Origin: Caprimulgus europaeus
Lineage: Eukaryota > Chordata > Aves > Caprimulgiformes > Caprimulgidae
Direction: 5' to 3'
DNA length: 64,000 nt
Assembly: GCA_907165065.1 (NCBI GenBank)
Contig: OU015526.1
Coordinates: forward strand, 64,379,723-64,443,722
The notes beneath the pieces are model-generated. The model was not told the origin of the DNA, searched no databases, and was given only the letters and a program-made list of their open reading frames with translations. Both the position numbers and the translations under genes were made by a program. Shown piece by piece: positions 22,451 through 36,900 of the stretch; within the stretch, counting starts at the first letter, position 1, and every line of letters begins with the position of its first letter.

Positions 22451-24128
22451 CATGAAAATCATACAGCGAATAATTACACAGCCAGAATTAGAGCTCTGAC
22501 ATTCCTTTGATGTAAAGCTGCTAAACAAGTCACCAGAATCTGTTTCACATACTCCATCTGTGAAGCAGAGATATTTCTTGCATAAATACCTGTGTAGTAT
22601 TTTGATCTCTCTAGGTAAAATAAAAGCTCTAGACAGGAGTGGTTCACTGCAGTACAAGGGTAAAATGATTTTTTTTTTTTCCTCCTGTTCTTGAAGATAT
22701 AAAGAAAGTAAAAAAGAAGTGTTACATTTTCTGTCAATATCAGTGAGGATTACAAGTGCTGTTAATGTCCTTTTCATTGAGTAAATAGGTCAGATTTGCT
22801 TTTTCTAGCATTCTTACTTTTCAGAGATTGAATTGCCCTTTTTGCTGTTTAGCCACTTAGGGGAGATGCTGTGTTTGTAACTGCAAAAGTTCTGAAAGCT
22901 TCTATTTCTGTTCAGTTCATGAAACTATTCACATCAGGGAGAGCAGAAATATGATCTCACGACATTATTTATATGAACTGAAACAAAAAGGTCGCATTCT
23001 AACTGTGCCGATTTTAGTCTTTTCCCTGAACACTGATGAATAAATAAGGAGACTTGAATAGTGCATGTTAGTGACAAGGGTTGAACAGGCAGCTGAATCC
23101 AAACAAGAATCCCCATGCTGAGAGCAGAATTGCAGGTACTGACTGGGCAGAAGGTTGCAGTTCTCTAGGTATCTCTAATACTGCTAACACAAGTTTTAAG
23201 TCTTCTATGTGTAGAAATTAGTTCTCAAAACACCGAAAGCCCTTCCTGTTTTATTAGCTGTCAGTCCTGTTGCAAAGGTGAGGAAATCCACAGAATGTAA
23301 TTTGACTAAGATCATAAAGTCAGTCAATGATAAGAGTAAAGAACAAGGCAGAGGGGATAAAAAATATTTGTAACTTGCATTTCATGCTTCTGGAATAGAT
23401 TGGTAGAGCAAGGCCAGGGCAGGCATATCAACTGGCACAGAATATGGGAGCTAGGTATGAAATACAGGGATTGCGGCAAATGTGAGGGACTTGAAATAGT
23501 CAGGGCAAAGCATGCCAGTAGGATTGATGTGGGAACACCTTTAATATCTGTTACTCACCTTTCTAATTTTCTCAGTGATATTTTTGCTGTGATTTGGCTA
23601 TAACTAATCAGAGTTTTGAGAGACAGTTTGAATTTCCTTCCAGGATTTTTCAGTTTCTTCCTCCTGCTCCTGGGCTACTTGTCTCTGCCTTGCCATTTCA
23701 TTCTTTCTGGTACTTGAAATATTCCCTAATTATTTTTTTTTCTGATAATTTTAATTGTTATGCTGTTTTACATTAATGGCCAGATGTGTAGAATACATCA
23801 CGTTTGTCGGGAATAAGTCAGGTTTATGCTTCCTCTAATTAGGCAAATATTTAAGTGTATATTACGCTTGCATTTCCTGATATACCTCTTCAGCTCAATA
23901 AACAGAAGCTTTATCATTATTCTTTATTTGCTTTCCATTGATTACCTTTCAAAAGGTGAAACAGTTCGGGCAAATCCCTAATGAATGTGGCCATTACTCT
24001 TTCTTTCCCTTGTCTGAATTTTTGTTTCCTGGTGACTTAACCCAATACTATCATGCACATGTGAATTGAAACCCAAAAAGATTCTATTAAATATTTTTTT
24101 CAAAAATCCAATTTCCTATTGCCCCTAA

Positions 24129-24151
24129 TTTTTTTTTTTTTTTTTTTTTTT
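24129..24151. repeat. T23 homopolymer
   Basis: An uninterrupted run of 23 T. The neighbouring sequence shows no polyadenylation signal or gene similarity that would make it the tail of a retroposed copy. Confidence 0.9.
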
Positions 24152-27100
24152 AAGATATGCTTAGAATAATATTTGGGTACAATTTATAACCTATGATGTT
24201 TCTATATCATAGCTCACATACCTCCTGCACAGGGAATTATTTAATTCCATTGTTTGGCCAGTAACTGGAGCTGAATTTACTGACAATAATAACTTTTTTT
24301 TTTAACTATTAGTTAAAATGGTACCATATTTGCCTTTCTTTTCTCTTGTAGTTAGTATCTCTCAAGGCATGCATATCTGGAAAAAGAAATACCTCTCTCC
24401 TGAGTTCAGAAATTCTTAGGTACATATGGTCGTGTTTAAGAGTCCTCTCTTACCTACAGTCAATAAAATACATTACATATCTCTACCACTGGATGACTTG
24501 CCAGCTCTGTTCTCAACTTGCCTCACAGAAGACACGTTTTTGTAAAGTAGTGCAATATCTCAACCATCTGATGTGCCTCATTAATTTCAGCAGCCTCCTC
24601 ATTTATTAAAAGTCCTCAGTTGTCTCCAGTTTTATTCTTTTCATGATATGTTATAACCCATCCAATTTTCTCTTAACTGATTTGACTGCACTAATCCATC
24701 CTGCATTTTGGCTGCCCTTCTCTTTTCCACAGCAACACACTCTCTATATTTGTATTCTATTTCTTCCATTACTCAATTTTCTTTTAGTCTTAAATTCACG
24801 ATTAGTCTGTGATTGCTTCCTATTCCTTGTATTCTTTTCCAGAAATGTTGCTACACAGCTGATAATGTCCCTGCTTCCAAAGTTATATTCACAAGATGTT
24901 CAATTTCATTTTTATCAGACTTGAATGAGAAATTACAGGAACTACGATATTTTGACAAGTCAATGGGGGTCAATAGTTCCAAATGGCTAGCACTCTGAGT
25001 AGAAGTTACTCTGGTCAGTCTGAATGGAGGTTGCTAATGTCACTGTTTTGTGTTTAAAACTCAAATAAAATAGAAAGATACTGGTAAATGACTGTCTGGT
25101 TATGGCATGACTGGTTTATTACTCATAGGTCTGTATTGTTGTTTCCTTGAAATGTGTTCTAGTGTATTTGCTATTTGTAACAATAGCTTGCTGCTTTATG
25201 TGCCAGGTGTTAAATTAGGTGAGCTTTACACTGCCTGATATTTAATATTCTAAAGCATAGCTTTAATGTGCTATGCTACTGAAATGTAGAGGGTGTTAAC
25301 ATGGCAGATGGACAGCTACTCTACTGCAAGTGCTCATTGCAGGGGAGGGCAAAAGGTCAAGAATCTACTGCAAACCTTTCACATGTTTTATAATTTAGGA
25401 GAGCTCTTTACACTTCACCTGGGGTTTTGGAGGACTCCTTCAGACCAAGACTCCCTGTGTATGGGAGAATTAGGGTTTTGTTTGTTTGGTTTTTTTGGGT
25501 TTTTCTGGTGAACTTTCTATGCTGTGCCAACTATAGGATCTGTGAACAACTTGTCTCCAGCTGATCCTAAAGCCTAGCAGGAGTTGTGGGTTGATTTCTG
25601 CTGAATTAACAGAGCGACTGTTTGTCATCAGATAACTATTACCAAGCCTCTGTCAACTGAACTCTGTTGAATCTGTCTCTGGTATTCTATATTTGATTTC
25701 TTCCACATTTTCCTTCCTCCCTCCTTCATTTCTTTTCTATCCTTCATCATCTTCCCCTTCATTTTTCTTATCTGTTTGCTACAGGTAGTAGTGCTATGAT
25801 CAGGCAAGCAGGGATTATAAATTTCTTTAGCTGCAGGAAAAATGTAGTGACTGGCTGAAGGATCTCAGTTAGCTCATGCTGTTCAAGTTACTTTTCAAAC
25901 TGAGCAGATTAGACATTAGTGTTGTATTAGCCAGTGCTAAGGTAAGACAAGTCAGGACTGTGTGATGATGGGAGAGGTGTGGTCATTATTATGTATTACA
26001 ATTTCAAAATTGTCATATTGGTGCTATGGACAGGTTTGTGTAAAACTTGATGGGGAGGGACTAAACCACTGCAAAACTGCAGGTCCTATCCCAAGGACAT
26101 GAGTTGACAACTCATAAAAGCCTCTCTTAGAAATCTGGTTTTCTCAGGGGAGTTGATTACAGAATGAGCACCATTAATAGAGGAGTTTGTTGCAATACAA
26201 AGAATAGGAAGATCCTGGTGAAGATCATCTACATATCATTGATTTTTGCTCCAGTTAGGTGCTTGGATTGCATTGTGAACCCCTCTGCTAGGTTTTTGAC
26301 CTCTGTCTGCCTCTTTGCTTTCCGAGAGGATTGTGCTCAATGGAAAAGGTCTTGTATGTAGAATTTAGGAAACTGCTGACAAATAGCGACTTGAAAGGGT
26401 TGATATATTGATATATTTTCTCGACTTTTTTTTTTCTGTCCCCAAATAATGAATTGTTTCCATCTCTGAGGAATGAAATAAATTCTATAAAAATTAGCAG
26501 CGTAGATGAAAAATGAATCTCTCTAGATTCTAGCCAAATAAACATGCTTAAGCCTAAGCTTCCTTTTGTTTCATTTCACAAAGCTTCCTATTAAATGGGA
26601 CACTGTCAGCACCGATTTACTATTTTAAAGGAATGTGTTTTAGCATCTCTGCCCTGTAAACAGTCAGTTTACTTTTTCTTTATTGTATTGGGAAATTTGC
26701 CAGCAAAGGAGAGAGTTAGCTGTAAGTAAATACCCCAGGAAAGGGAATTTGATTGCATGTTACCTGTTGGAGATTTACAAGTCTGCTCTGCATCTTTCAC
26801 CTGTTATCAGAGGATAAAGGAACATGAAAGATGGGACTATGGGAGACTTGACCTCAGGGAGTCCTTTCTAAACAGGTACCTAGCCTTTCTGTGGGAAAGG
26901 CCAGAACATTTGAAAAATTACTTAATTATGAAAGGGCTTGTGTCACTGTCTTCTTACACCATTGTATGTTCATGAGTGGGAGGCTGAGAAGAGGTGGCTG
27001 GAGTATAGAGCAGATTAGGCTCATTTAACCATGGATATTCAAGATAGAGAGATACCTGTCAAATCCTAAGCTTCTAAGTTAGGCACCAAATATACCAAAA

Positions 27101-28512
27101 AGTGTGATTACTCTGCTTTGTGGAGTCCCCTGTGATGACTTGGCTTCATTGTTATCAGAGAATTGTGAAAAATTACTGAATATTGCATATTTGCCCTATA
27201 CAAAAAGCCAATAGGTTTGAATGAAGACGAAAGCAATGTAGTTCTACAGTTATCCGAGTTCTCATACCATTTATAAGAAAGAACAGACTTTATATTGTTG
27301 TTGTTTATAAACTAAGATACAATTTTCTATAACACTTTATGCAATTATTCATTAAAATTACCACAGGAAATTTCTTTGTATTGTCATATTACATAGATAA
27401 CTTCAGTTAATAAAAGTGTTATTTGAATCTGTGTGAACAATTTTATCATTTAAAACACGCTTATGCAGTTTTTAGACTCTCAGTCAAACCAGTTTAATTT
27501 AATCCAGTTACTAATTTATGTATTCTGTAAACAAATATTCTTCCCTGGGTATCTTTGCTCTGCAAGTGGAAGAGAAGACATCTCAGATATGCTTCTAAAA
27601 TTGACTTTAACTGCTGTACTACTCCATGTGAAAAGTCAGACTTCTTTAATAATTTTACTCAATTTCTAAATATCTCTGGACACAGTTGCTGCACAAAACA
27701 CACATGAGTTCTGGTGTCCAGCTACTTGAAAACCAAAGTAAGACGGTAGTTTGTAAATAAGATGCTCATGGCAAGGAAGAAAAGAAAACTTTTCAATTTT
27801 CTGATGTAGTGCAATTTGCATTTCTTTCCCCAGAATGCTGTTAAATTTTTATCTGTTACTGGTCTTGTATTGGGTTGTGTAAGTTATATACCTTGGAGAA
27901 CTAGATTTGGGAGGAAGCCTGCGAAGAGGGAAGTTGAAAACACTTCACTGGCAAGCTGTGTGGGTCAGGCTGTTAGAAGAAGACACAGAAGAGATGAGTA
28001 AGTTACATAAGGGGGTAAAACATGCATAAGAATTCCATGAGCTACATGAATATCACATTAATTTGTTTATAAAAAATACCAAACTTACCATTTCACCAGG
28101 ATGCACAGCAGCTTATATCTCTGATTATTATTTTTTTTTAAACTGCTATATTTTCTTTAAGAACATATAAGTACAGTTTACTTCTGGCACATTTCCATTG
28201 TGCGGAGTCCTAACTCTGCCATAGCAGAATGTCAACAATGGGACTTCGATAGGAAGCACCTCTTGTATCGATTCTCTCATACAGTTTTTTTTTTTTTATT
28301 TCAGTAATGAAGATTACTGAAAGGAAATGAGGTTTCAAGTGCACCAAATAGAGCATTTGATGCCTAAACATCACTAAAAGTTATACCACTGAAAATTTTC
28401 TTCCCTTAGATTTTTCTTAAGAAAACCTAAATAAGAATTAAAATCAGAAGTGTGCTTTACAGCTGATCAGACCCATAGTTCCTAATAGTTACATTTTTGT
28501 CACTTCTGAGTT

Positions 28513-28602
28513 ATTTGCATGCAAATTCCCCTGCAGATGGATATTGGTCACTGTTTATATGACGTTTATCACTGCAAATGCTGTTGTTTGCTGTTCAGCA
28601 CC
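28513..28602. promoter_or_regulatory. Candidate regulatory cluster: palindromic octamer and RE1 half-site
   Basis: ATTTGCATGCAAAT at 28513-28526 is a perfect palindrome of two overlapping POU octamers. It is followed by an E-box CAGATG at 28534-28539, a CRE-type TGACGT at 28560-28565 and TTCAGCACC at 28594-28602. The last is the left half of the REST/NRSF RE1 element; the right half is absent. These motifs are seen directly; enhancer function and a link to neuronal DCLK2 are inference. Confidence 0.3.
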
Positions 28603-30581
28603 ATCCTTTAGTTGAGATCAAGATTTGAACAAACATCAAAAAGGTTGCTGTTTCTGTTTGTATTGTACCTGCTGTGTACTGGGTACAGACTTTGATCTGC
28701 TGGCCCTCTTTGTACAGGAGAAAACCTTCTTCATGTAGGAATTAAGAATTGAACAAAAGAAAAGTAAGTGTTTAATAAGAAATTGTTGTTAATGTAGATT
28801 CTAGGCATTCTTTGGAGGATGGAAAGCAAAAGTTACTGTGAGGTTCTGAAAAAGGTGATATAAGCATAAAATGCAGATAAGAGTAAGTGCAACAGTTGGA
28901 GGTTGTTGCTTAGGTAGTGCTGAACCATTACTTGTGTTATATAAACTATCACTCAGAAATGCCTTTGCACCAGAGAAGGTGGAAAATGCATCACCAGTTT
29001 TTTTTAAAAGGACTTCGGACAAGATGTGGAAAATTCCAGACTGGTGAGTCTGATGTCTGTACAGGGCAGTGAAGCCATAGATAAATGTAATGTATTCAGG
29101 AAGGGCTGCTGTAGCTTCTGCAGGGGACAGTCATATCTCAAAGCTCTGCTGTAGTTCCCTGAAGGAATCACTGTTGTGTGCTTGACAAAGGTGACCTAAT
29201 TGATGTTGACTTTAGTCTTTCAGAAATACCACCAAAATACTTAAAGAAATCAAAGTGCCATAGGATAAAAGTAAAGGTCTTCACATAGATTAGTAACAGC
29301 TGAAAAGTTAGGAAATAGAAGGTAGAAACAAATGTCCAGTTTTTTCAGTGTAGGATTTTCACCAGGCAAATTCTCCTGGGATCTGCATTAAGGCCCATAC
29401 TATTCAATGTAAACAATCCAGGTAAGAGTAAAGAGGGAGGTGACAACATTTGCTGATGGCATTATTCTGTGCAGAGCAGCAAAAAAGAAAACTTACTGCA
29501 AAGAAGAAAGGTCTTGTGATGCCGAGTGAAAAAATGGCAGATTAAATTCACTGTAGAGAAAGGTAAAGTAACACAGATGAAAAAAATATTCTTAACTTTA
29601 TATATGTGATGAAGAGTTCTGAAGTAGCTGTTACCAGTCAGGAAAGAGATACTGTAATTATGAGCGTTTTCATGAAAATGTAAGTGCAGTGCTCTGTGGT
29701 GATTACAAAAAAGCAGATAGGTGTTAGGAATGATAAAGACGGAATAGAGAACAAACCAAAAACCATAACTTTTCCAATCTCAGAAGTCAATAGCAGAAAG
29801 GGAAACAAGGAAGACTGAAGTTACAGAATGACTTCCACATGAGAAGTGACTACAGATCTAATGATTCTAGTCTGTGAAAGTCTGCTGATGGGGAGTATAA
29901 TAGGATCTATAAAATGATGAGTGACATTGAGCGACCAGATAAGGTTGAAGTGATCATTGTCTTTTCTAGTCTGTGAAAGAAGGACATCAAAAAGAATTCT
30001 CGGGAGGTTCAGAACTACCCAACCAACCAAATAAATGTGTTGACACAGTGTACATCTACCTGAACTGTGGAGTTTGCTGCTGAAGGATGTTGTGCATGCC
30101 AAAATGTTTGTGCAAGATCAAAGTCGTGAAAGAAAACCCATCTAAGTTTACTAACACAATGATAAGACTTCTCACTGATGAAGTTAATTCCTGAAGTTAC
30201 AGACAGCTGGAAGATGCAGGAATACTGGGGTACATCACTGCATGTTTGCTCTGTTCTTACGTGCTCATCCCTAAGCTTCTATTAGACCAGTACTGGAAAG
30301 AATAAACAGACTATTTTTCATGTTCTCAGATATTGAAGATTGTGGAGTGATTTTTGTAAGCTGCTAATTTGTGTTTTTACAGTATATAACTAGCTAGAAC
30401 CTAAGCAAGCACTTCTGTGTAAACTAGCATTTGGTGACATTAAGACAGAGAAACACACAGATGCTACATTCTGGGACATGGACAAACAAGAACATGATGC
30501 AGTAAGATACAGAAGGTGTGTCAGAATGGTGAGGCTGTGACTTAAGGTTGAATTCTGCAGTGTTCTCTGAGGTCCATATTA

Positions 30582-30934
30582 TTGGGGACCTTATTAATGT
30601 TTATAAATATTTGAAGGGTGAATGTGAGGAGGATGGGGCCAAGCTCTTCACAGTGATGACCAATGATAGGACAAGGGGCAATGGGCACAAGCTGGAACAC
30701 AGGAGGTTCTGCTTAAATGTGAGAAAGAACTTCTTTACGGTGAGGGTAACAGAGCACTGGAACAGGCTGCCCAGAGAGGTTGTGGAGTCTCCTTCTCTGG
30801 AGACATTCAAGACCCGCCTGGACACCTTCCTGTGTGAACTCATCTAGGTGTTCCTGCTCCAGCAGGGGGATTGGACTAGATGATCTTTCGAGGTCTCTTC
30901 CAATCCCTAATATTCTGTGATTCTGTGATTCTGT
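30582..30934 (+). repeat. CR1 LINE, 5'-truncated copy with ORF2 C-terminus
   Basis: About 350 bp ending CTAATATTCTGTGATTCTGTG. It encodes the ORF2 C-terminal peptide in one frame ([35 protein letters not shown]) followed by the natural stop and 3' UTR. The tail GATTGGACTAGATGATCTTT then CGAGGTC is shared with the copies at 44714 and 49362, so these three belong to one subfamily. Confidence 0.95.
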
Positions 30935-33900
30935 CCTATTCTCAGTTAAAGTATCTTATATCATCAGAGAATTGCCTGAACTGAAATTAAGTTCAGAGGT
31001 GTTAATGCAAGAAAGAAATGGAGATTTTTGTCTCCTACCCTCTGGTAAACCTATCTAATTATTTTGCCAGTACAGTCTAGAGGACATGCAGGCTTTGTTG
31101 TTTCTGTGCGATATGAAGCTACAAACATATTCTTCCAGAGGAGGAAACAATTTATTCTACAGAGAGTGTGAATCTGTTTGACCCTTTTGAAGGAGATTGT
31201 TTTGCTGTGGAATTGATGCTGTATTAATCATAGTATTGATATTATTATATTATATTACTTTATTACTTATATATTACTATATATTACTATTACTTGGAAA
31301 TTTTCTTAGATAGCATGGTTTATTTAAACTCTACATGCAGGACAAAGGTGGATGAAGTTGCCATAGTTGATAATGGAAGCAGCTACTTTGACCTTTTGGA
31401 AGACTAGAGGCCTTTTGAACTACTGGGGGTTTTTACTGCAAGTTTTCCTGTTCTAGGCAGGTAGTGTGATAGACAACTTGCCCTTTTATAAACTTTTTTT
31501 TCCTGAGAATCATAAGGGTAATTTTGAGAGAACTTGCATAGCTGGTTTTAACTCCGTTGTATGAATTTCACTTGGGAAATGTTAACTTCTTCCCTTAGAT
31601 GTCACTGTTTATTGCTGCTAGACTTCCACAGGCTGCGTATTTGGCTGAATGGCACAGTTTTGCTCTATACTTCAGGCATCTTGGCAAGTGTAGTGTGTAT
31701 AGCCTGCTCTGCCAGTCTGTGCTGCCTCACATGCTTGTGTCCCTCCTACATCAGCAAATAGCAGTGACAGCCTGTGTGAGGCTGTTACCAGAGATCTATA
31801 TTAGCTCAATGTTATAAAATATACCTTGCCAATAATTTCTCAGTGTGGGTTATGTCTTAAAATGGGGTTAATAGTTGTATATACTTATTTTCTTAAAAAA
31901 AGAGTGCTATTGCTAGTAAACATGAAATTTCTCAGAAAGCTAATTTGTGTGCCCTTTAATTTTTACTTTTTTTCCCCTCTCTTTAGTTTTTCATCAGAAT
32001 CTAAACCTTTCTGAAGTATTTTTCCTTTTAGACCAACTTTTATTTCATATAGTTCTTTTTATATAAAAAGAAGTTATTTATATTAGTGATGGAAAAATAT
32101 TGCTGTCAGCACTTACCATTTACCTAAGAATTAACTCTTATCTCAAACCATCTATCTGATGGCTTGGTTCATAATAGTAACTCCTAAGCAAGCTCGTTAA
32201 TTTCTTCCTGTTCCATGCAACTACTGTATACTCCCACATACAACTTCAAAACTGGTGAAATTGCCAAAGAGAGAGTAATTTTACCTGGCATGATCCATCT
32301 ATTCCTACAATGAATGTCTAACACTGTCACACCAGGAACACTTGGTTAGTTACAGTTATGTTCACTAGATCTCACTCATTACAGTGAAAGTTGCACTCTT
32401 TTGCAAAATCCTTGATCTGTGCACAACAAAGGTGGAAAGCTGTGTCTAGTGCCATGTCCTTGGTAGACAAGAGTTTTTAAAAAAATTTGGGGTTTTGCTG
32501 GGAAATGAGGCTCCTGGGAGCTGCTGAATCCTTATCTGGTTGATATGACAATCAGCATTACCCATTCTCAGGGGTGGTGCTGGCTCTCTACAGCTCACAA
32601 AGTGATGAGGAGGCTTCCTCTGCTTTCTTGCAGACATCTTGTTACTAAGTGTTTGCATGCAGAAACCTTAATTATTCTTACAGGAAGCACAAAAACTTAA
32701 TATTATACATAAGAAATTTACAATATTGAATATATACAAAATTATATAAAAATATAATTGAAAAAAGCTGATGAAAGAAAAAAGTAAACGAATTGTAAAG
32801 GTTTAGGTCATTGCTTGGGATTTTTGTTTATTTGTTTTATGATGTGAAGATATTACTGAAATTCTCTTTAACAGTAGAATCTTTTTTTTTTTTTTTTTTT
32901 TTTTAATCCAAGAATGACCTAGAGTGTGAAGGGGGAAAAAGTAGACCAGACTGGCTAGCGGATTACCCAGGGAAAACTCTGGTATTTTTAACCATGCAAA
33001 TAGCTAGTCATCTGTTTTGAAATAAAGAGGATTACTTTTGCTTGATAGCTCTGTGTTGTGTTTTTACTGTGCCCGGAATATGAACCCTGCAGTTTCCAAA
33101 TAAGGGAAAAATGACTGTAGATCACATCATAGCTTTAGCTCCAGGAAGAAAATGCCGTGGTCATTTACAGTGTTTAATCTGGGTTTTGACAATTGTGTGT
33201 ATGCTAGGTCATTGATGACTATATAAGCAATAAATGCAGCATGGATTTCTCCATTGCTTATATGGGAGCTTTCATCTTCAGGAAATGGAAAAGAAAGAAT
33301 AAAACCCACTTTTCTGTCCACAGGCAGAATTTCTTTTTATTTCACTAATAACTAAATCAAATAGCCATCTGCATTTCCTGTGGGGCTCAACCCTCTCAGC
33401 TAGTTTCTTCATGAGCTGTCAAGAACATACATATACAAGAAAAAGTACAGAAGTATAATGGCTAGCACCATTTCTTTTAAATTACGAAAGGAATTTTTTT
33501 TTTTTCCCTTGTTGCAAAGCTGTGTTTCTTGTTATATCTCCCCTAATAAAGCTGTTTTAGAAGGCTTATTGATTTGGTAAAGTAATAATTCTAACAGTTA
33601 CGTATGGCAAAGAGCAAATTTTGTCCCTGCTTGAACAATCTGAAAGGCCTGTGAATATAAGTGGAACACTATCTGCAAAGAGGCTGTCCTGCTTATGCAC
33701 AGTACTGGAAAATTTGCTCTTAATATCAGTAAAATGTTATTGATATTTTAGTGATATTTTATGAGGAGATAGTCACTGGGGATGGCAGGAAGAATTTTTT
33801 GTTACTTCTATTTCAACTGAAAGGAAGACAAAGCTCTATGTCACTTCCAGTATGTTATCTTAAGTTCAGGAACACTAGAGTAGTGTCATACTGAATTCAG

Positions 33901-36900
33901 GTTTTTGTGTCATACTTAATCTCTATCTGATATGTTTCAAGAGGAGCCCTAACAATATAGTCTTGTTTTTGCAGAGCAGAGAACACTGGATAAAACCTTT
34001 CTAATTGCAAATGGCAGTCAGGTCTATTGAAAGCTGAACAAGTTATTTGTATGGAATTTCTTGATTGGTTGTAGGTTTGTGTCTTTTTTTTTCTTAAGAC
34101 ACAGTCATTGACCACAGATACTTTCACAACTTTTTCTGCTTTTCATGTGTTAGTGATTAATTTTACCCTACATCTGAATACATATAACTTTGTATCTTTA
34201 ATCTTGTTAATGTCTCTGGTATTTCACTGAAAGCACATATTTTTCCAAGTACATATTACCAAGATATCTACCTAAGATATCTAGTAAGATATATTTAGTG
34301 TATCTAAAATACACTATCTACCAAGATACATAGGTAGATAATGTATTTTGAACCTGATTCTAACTGCTTTGTTGAGTCCACTTAATTAGAGAAGATGTCT
34401 GGCCAATTTTTCTCTTCCATGTTTTTTGGCTCCTGTTGAATCTTGAATTTTAAGGCGTTCTTAGGAAAGCATGAAAGAGAAATATATTTATGTATTGGCT
34501 CTGGAAGTACAATGCTATAAAGAAGCAGTCTAAAGATATCTAATGTCTCTTCTAAACATCTTCATGAATTAACTAGTCATAGATAGTATCATCTACCACT
34601 AATTTTAAAGTATGCTTAGAGAAACGTATCTTAAGAGAACTTGGAATAATGTACTGTAAAAGGTAAATAACAAAACTCTCTACGCTCCCTGCCTGCTTAT
34701 GCATGTGGTGTTTGGGGTTTTTTTAGTTCTGCTTCTATGAAGTAATTTCATTACTTTAGAGAGTCCTGGTTTATGATTATTTTTTTGAAAGCTTGAGTTT
34801 GACATTACTGCAATGACAAGAAGGGAAGGAATCATGGTGTGTGTGGGAGTGGAACAGGCAGTTGTTCCCTCACCCATCCTTACTTATTGAAATTTCTGTT
34901 TGAATGAGTCTGACAAAACCATGAGCATTTGTGTGATAGAAGCACTAAGAGCAGACTGGTCAGCATGAGAGTGACTACTTTCTGGTCTTAGATATGAACA
35001 GCATACCAGAGTCTAGTCTTGTGTTAGTGAGTTTGTTGACTTGACCCAAGGATCTGCTTTTAATATCTTAAGAAACCATTTTCTTCCAAAAGCAAAGTTC
35101 GTGTTCTACTCAGGATAATTCAGTGATGTATCTTTGACACAAGCACATTTTTTCTCTTGTCTGTAAGTTCAATTACAGCTAGTTTTGTACCAGTACCTGT
35201 AGACCGATATGTGTGATTTTTTTCCTGTCATTAATTTAGCTGTTCAGAATTACTTTTCTGATTTAATTAAAACAAGCTTGCAAGCTATCTGCCTCAGTGA
35301 CTTATTTATCAAAAAAATATTTTCCCGAGGTAGAATTCTTCAGGGATTCAACTGTGCTTTCTTTAATATCCTTTGTCCCTGACCCAGGGACTGTTCAGTC
35401 TCAGCTGCCCCTTGGATCCGACTATTTTGTGTTTCTACGAGGCTGTTACTGTTGCGGCTGTTTCTGTTGGTTGACTAGACAGTCTGGTGACAGGGGAAGG
35501 AGAAGGAGTGCTATTGCTTTGGGAGAAGCGGGGAACTTCACTTAGGAGTCAGATCACTGAAGACAGACCCTGGGCTTCTGTTAGCACTGCTTCTACTGCA
35601 CTGTGTGCTAATCAAGGAGGAGTTGTGTCCTGGCATGGTGTGTGGCTGTTGGTCAAGAAAAACTGAAATAACTCAAGAGAAACCAAGAGGAACTAGAGGA
35701 GCAATTATCTTTGGGGAGCTAGCCTTTGAAGAGTTCATTTTGTGGCAGATTGGCCAATCTCCAAATGAGGCTGTCCTTGACTGAATAGGGTAGATAAGAG
35801 CAGGCTGTCAGTCCAGGTTCTGACAGTTGTAATTTTGGAATATCTACTGAACAGGATGAATTTAATCCAGTTGCCCAAGTATGTTTGAATTCTGGCATGA
35901 CAAAATGAAAATTCCTTTCTAAAAGGCTTCTAATGCGCCTAATGAGAACCACGACTGTTATGAAATCAAGGAGTTTAGAAAATGGTAGGTACAATCCTAA
36001 ATAATTCTTAGCAATACTAGGATCTCTGCATTACACTAACTTTTGTCAATTCCTACTAGTTGTCCTCTGAATTTTTAGGTCTTTGAATAAGGTTTGAATT
36101 CCCTGAATTCCTGCTCACAATCTGTTTCTAGTGCCTAGAGGAAAAAAAGGTCCAGGAAAATTATCCTTATTTTAGGTCTTTCAGAGCCAGTGTAGTGTGT
36201 GTTTTTGTTTGTACAGACAGAAAGGTCAGATGAAGCAGATTTCAATTTGCTATGTTGAGCAGCTGATTTGATAATATTATTCATTTTCCTTTGATTCCTT
36301 GTAGTGTATCTCCTTCAAAACCAGATCTTCTCCTTGAGCTGATGCCATAATCTTTCCGTCTTTAGGAACTTTAATATTCTCTCTTTGATTGTCTCTCCTA
36401 ACATTTGTCAAGGAAAAGATCATTTATTCAACGATCCTACTGTCTTTGCTTGTCTCGGAAGAGTGTTTGAAGAGAATTTGCTGTTTTTTACTACCTTATT
36501 GTAGCAAAGCAATTCCTTCTCTTCTGTCTCTTCCTGTAGTGTCTCAGAAATAAACCTCCAATCTCTTTCTTTGTTCTTCACTGCCAGAGAAGAATAGAGG
36601 AATGCAACAGTTTTGCTGCCCACAAATCACAGTAGGAAGTTAAAAGCTCTAGCAGTGGTGTAGTTTTTAGAAACCTCTTTGAAAGATAACAGGGAAATAA
36701 ATAGGAAAAAAAAAAAAGAACCAGGAAGCAGTTAAACAGTTCCATAAACAGTGGGCAATTATGATATACTTTATTCCTTCTTTTTCAACAAACTGTGTAA
36801 AATGTCATTTATAATCTAAAAATGACAAGCTTTATTGTTGGTTCAATTTTACTTTACAAATGCCTTCAGAGCTGGGACTGTGGCTGAGCAAACTGTTCCT

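Larger units (their letters stand above)
22451..30581. other. Intergenic stretch, 8.1 kb
   Basis: AT-rich DNA with a T23 run at 24129-24151. Two candidate regulatory clusters are described under findings: about 23770-24060 (homeodomain-type site and retained CpGs) and 28513-28602 (palindromic octamer, E-box, CRE half and RE1 half site). No gene is recognised. Confidence 0.6.

Noticed and set aside
22415-22777. 120-codon open frame on the minus strand
   Set aside because: It runs into a CR1 tail and has no recognisable family or splice context.
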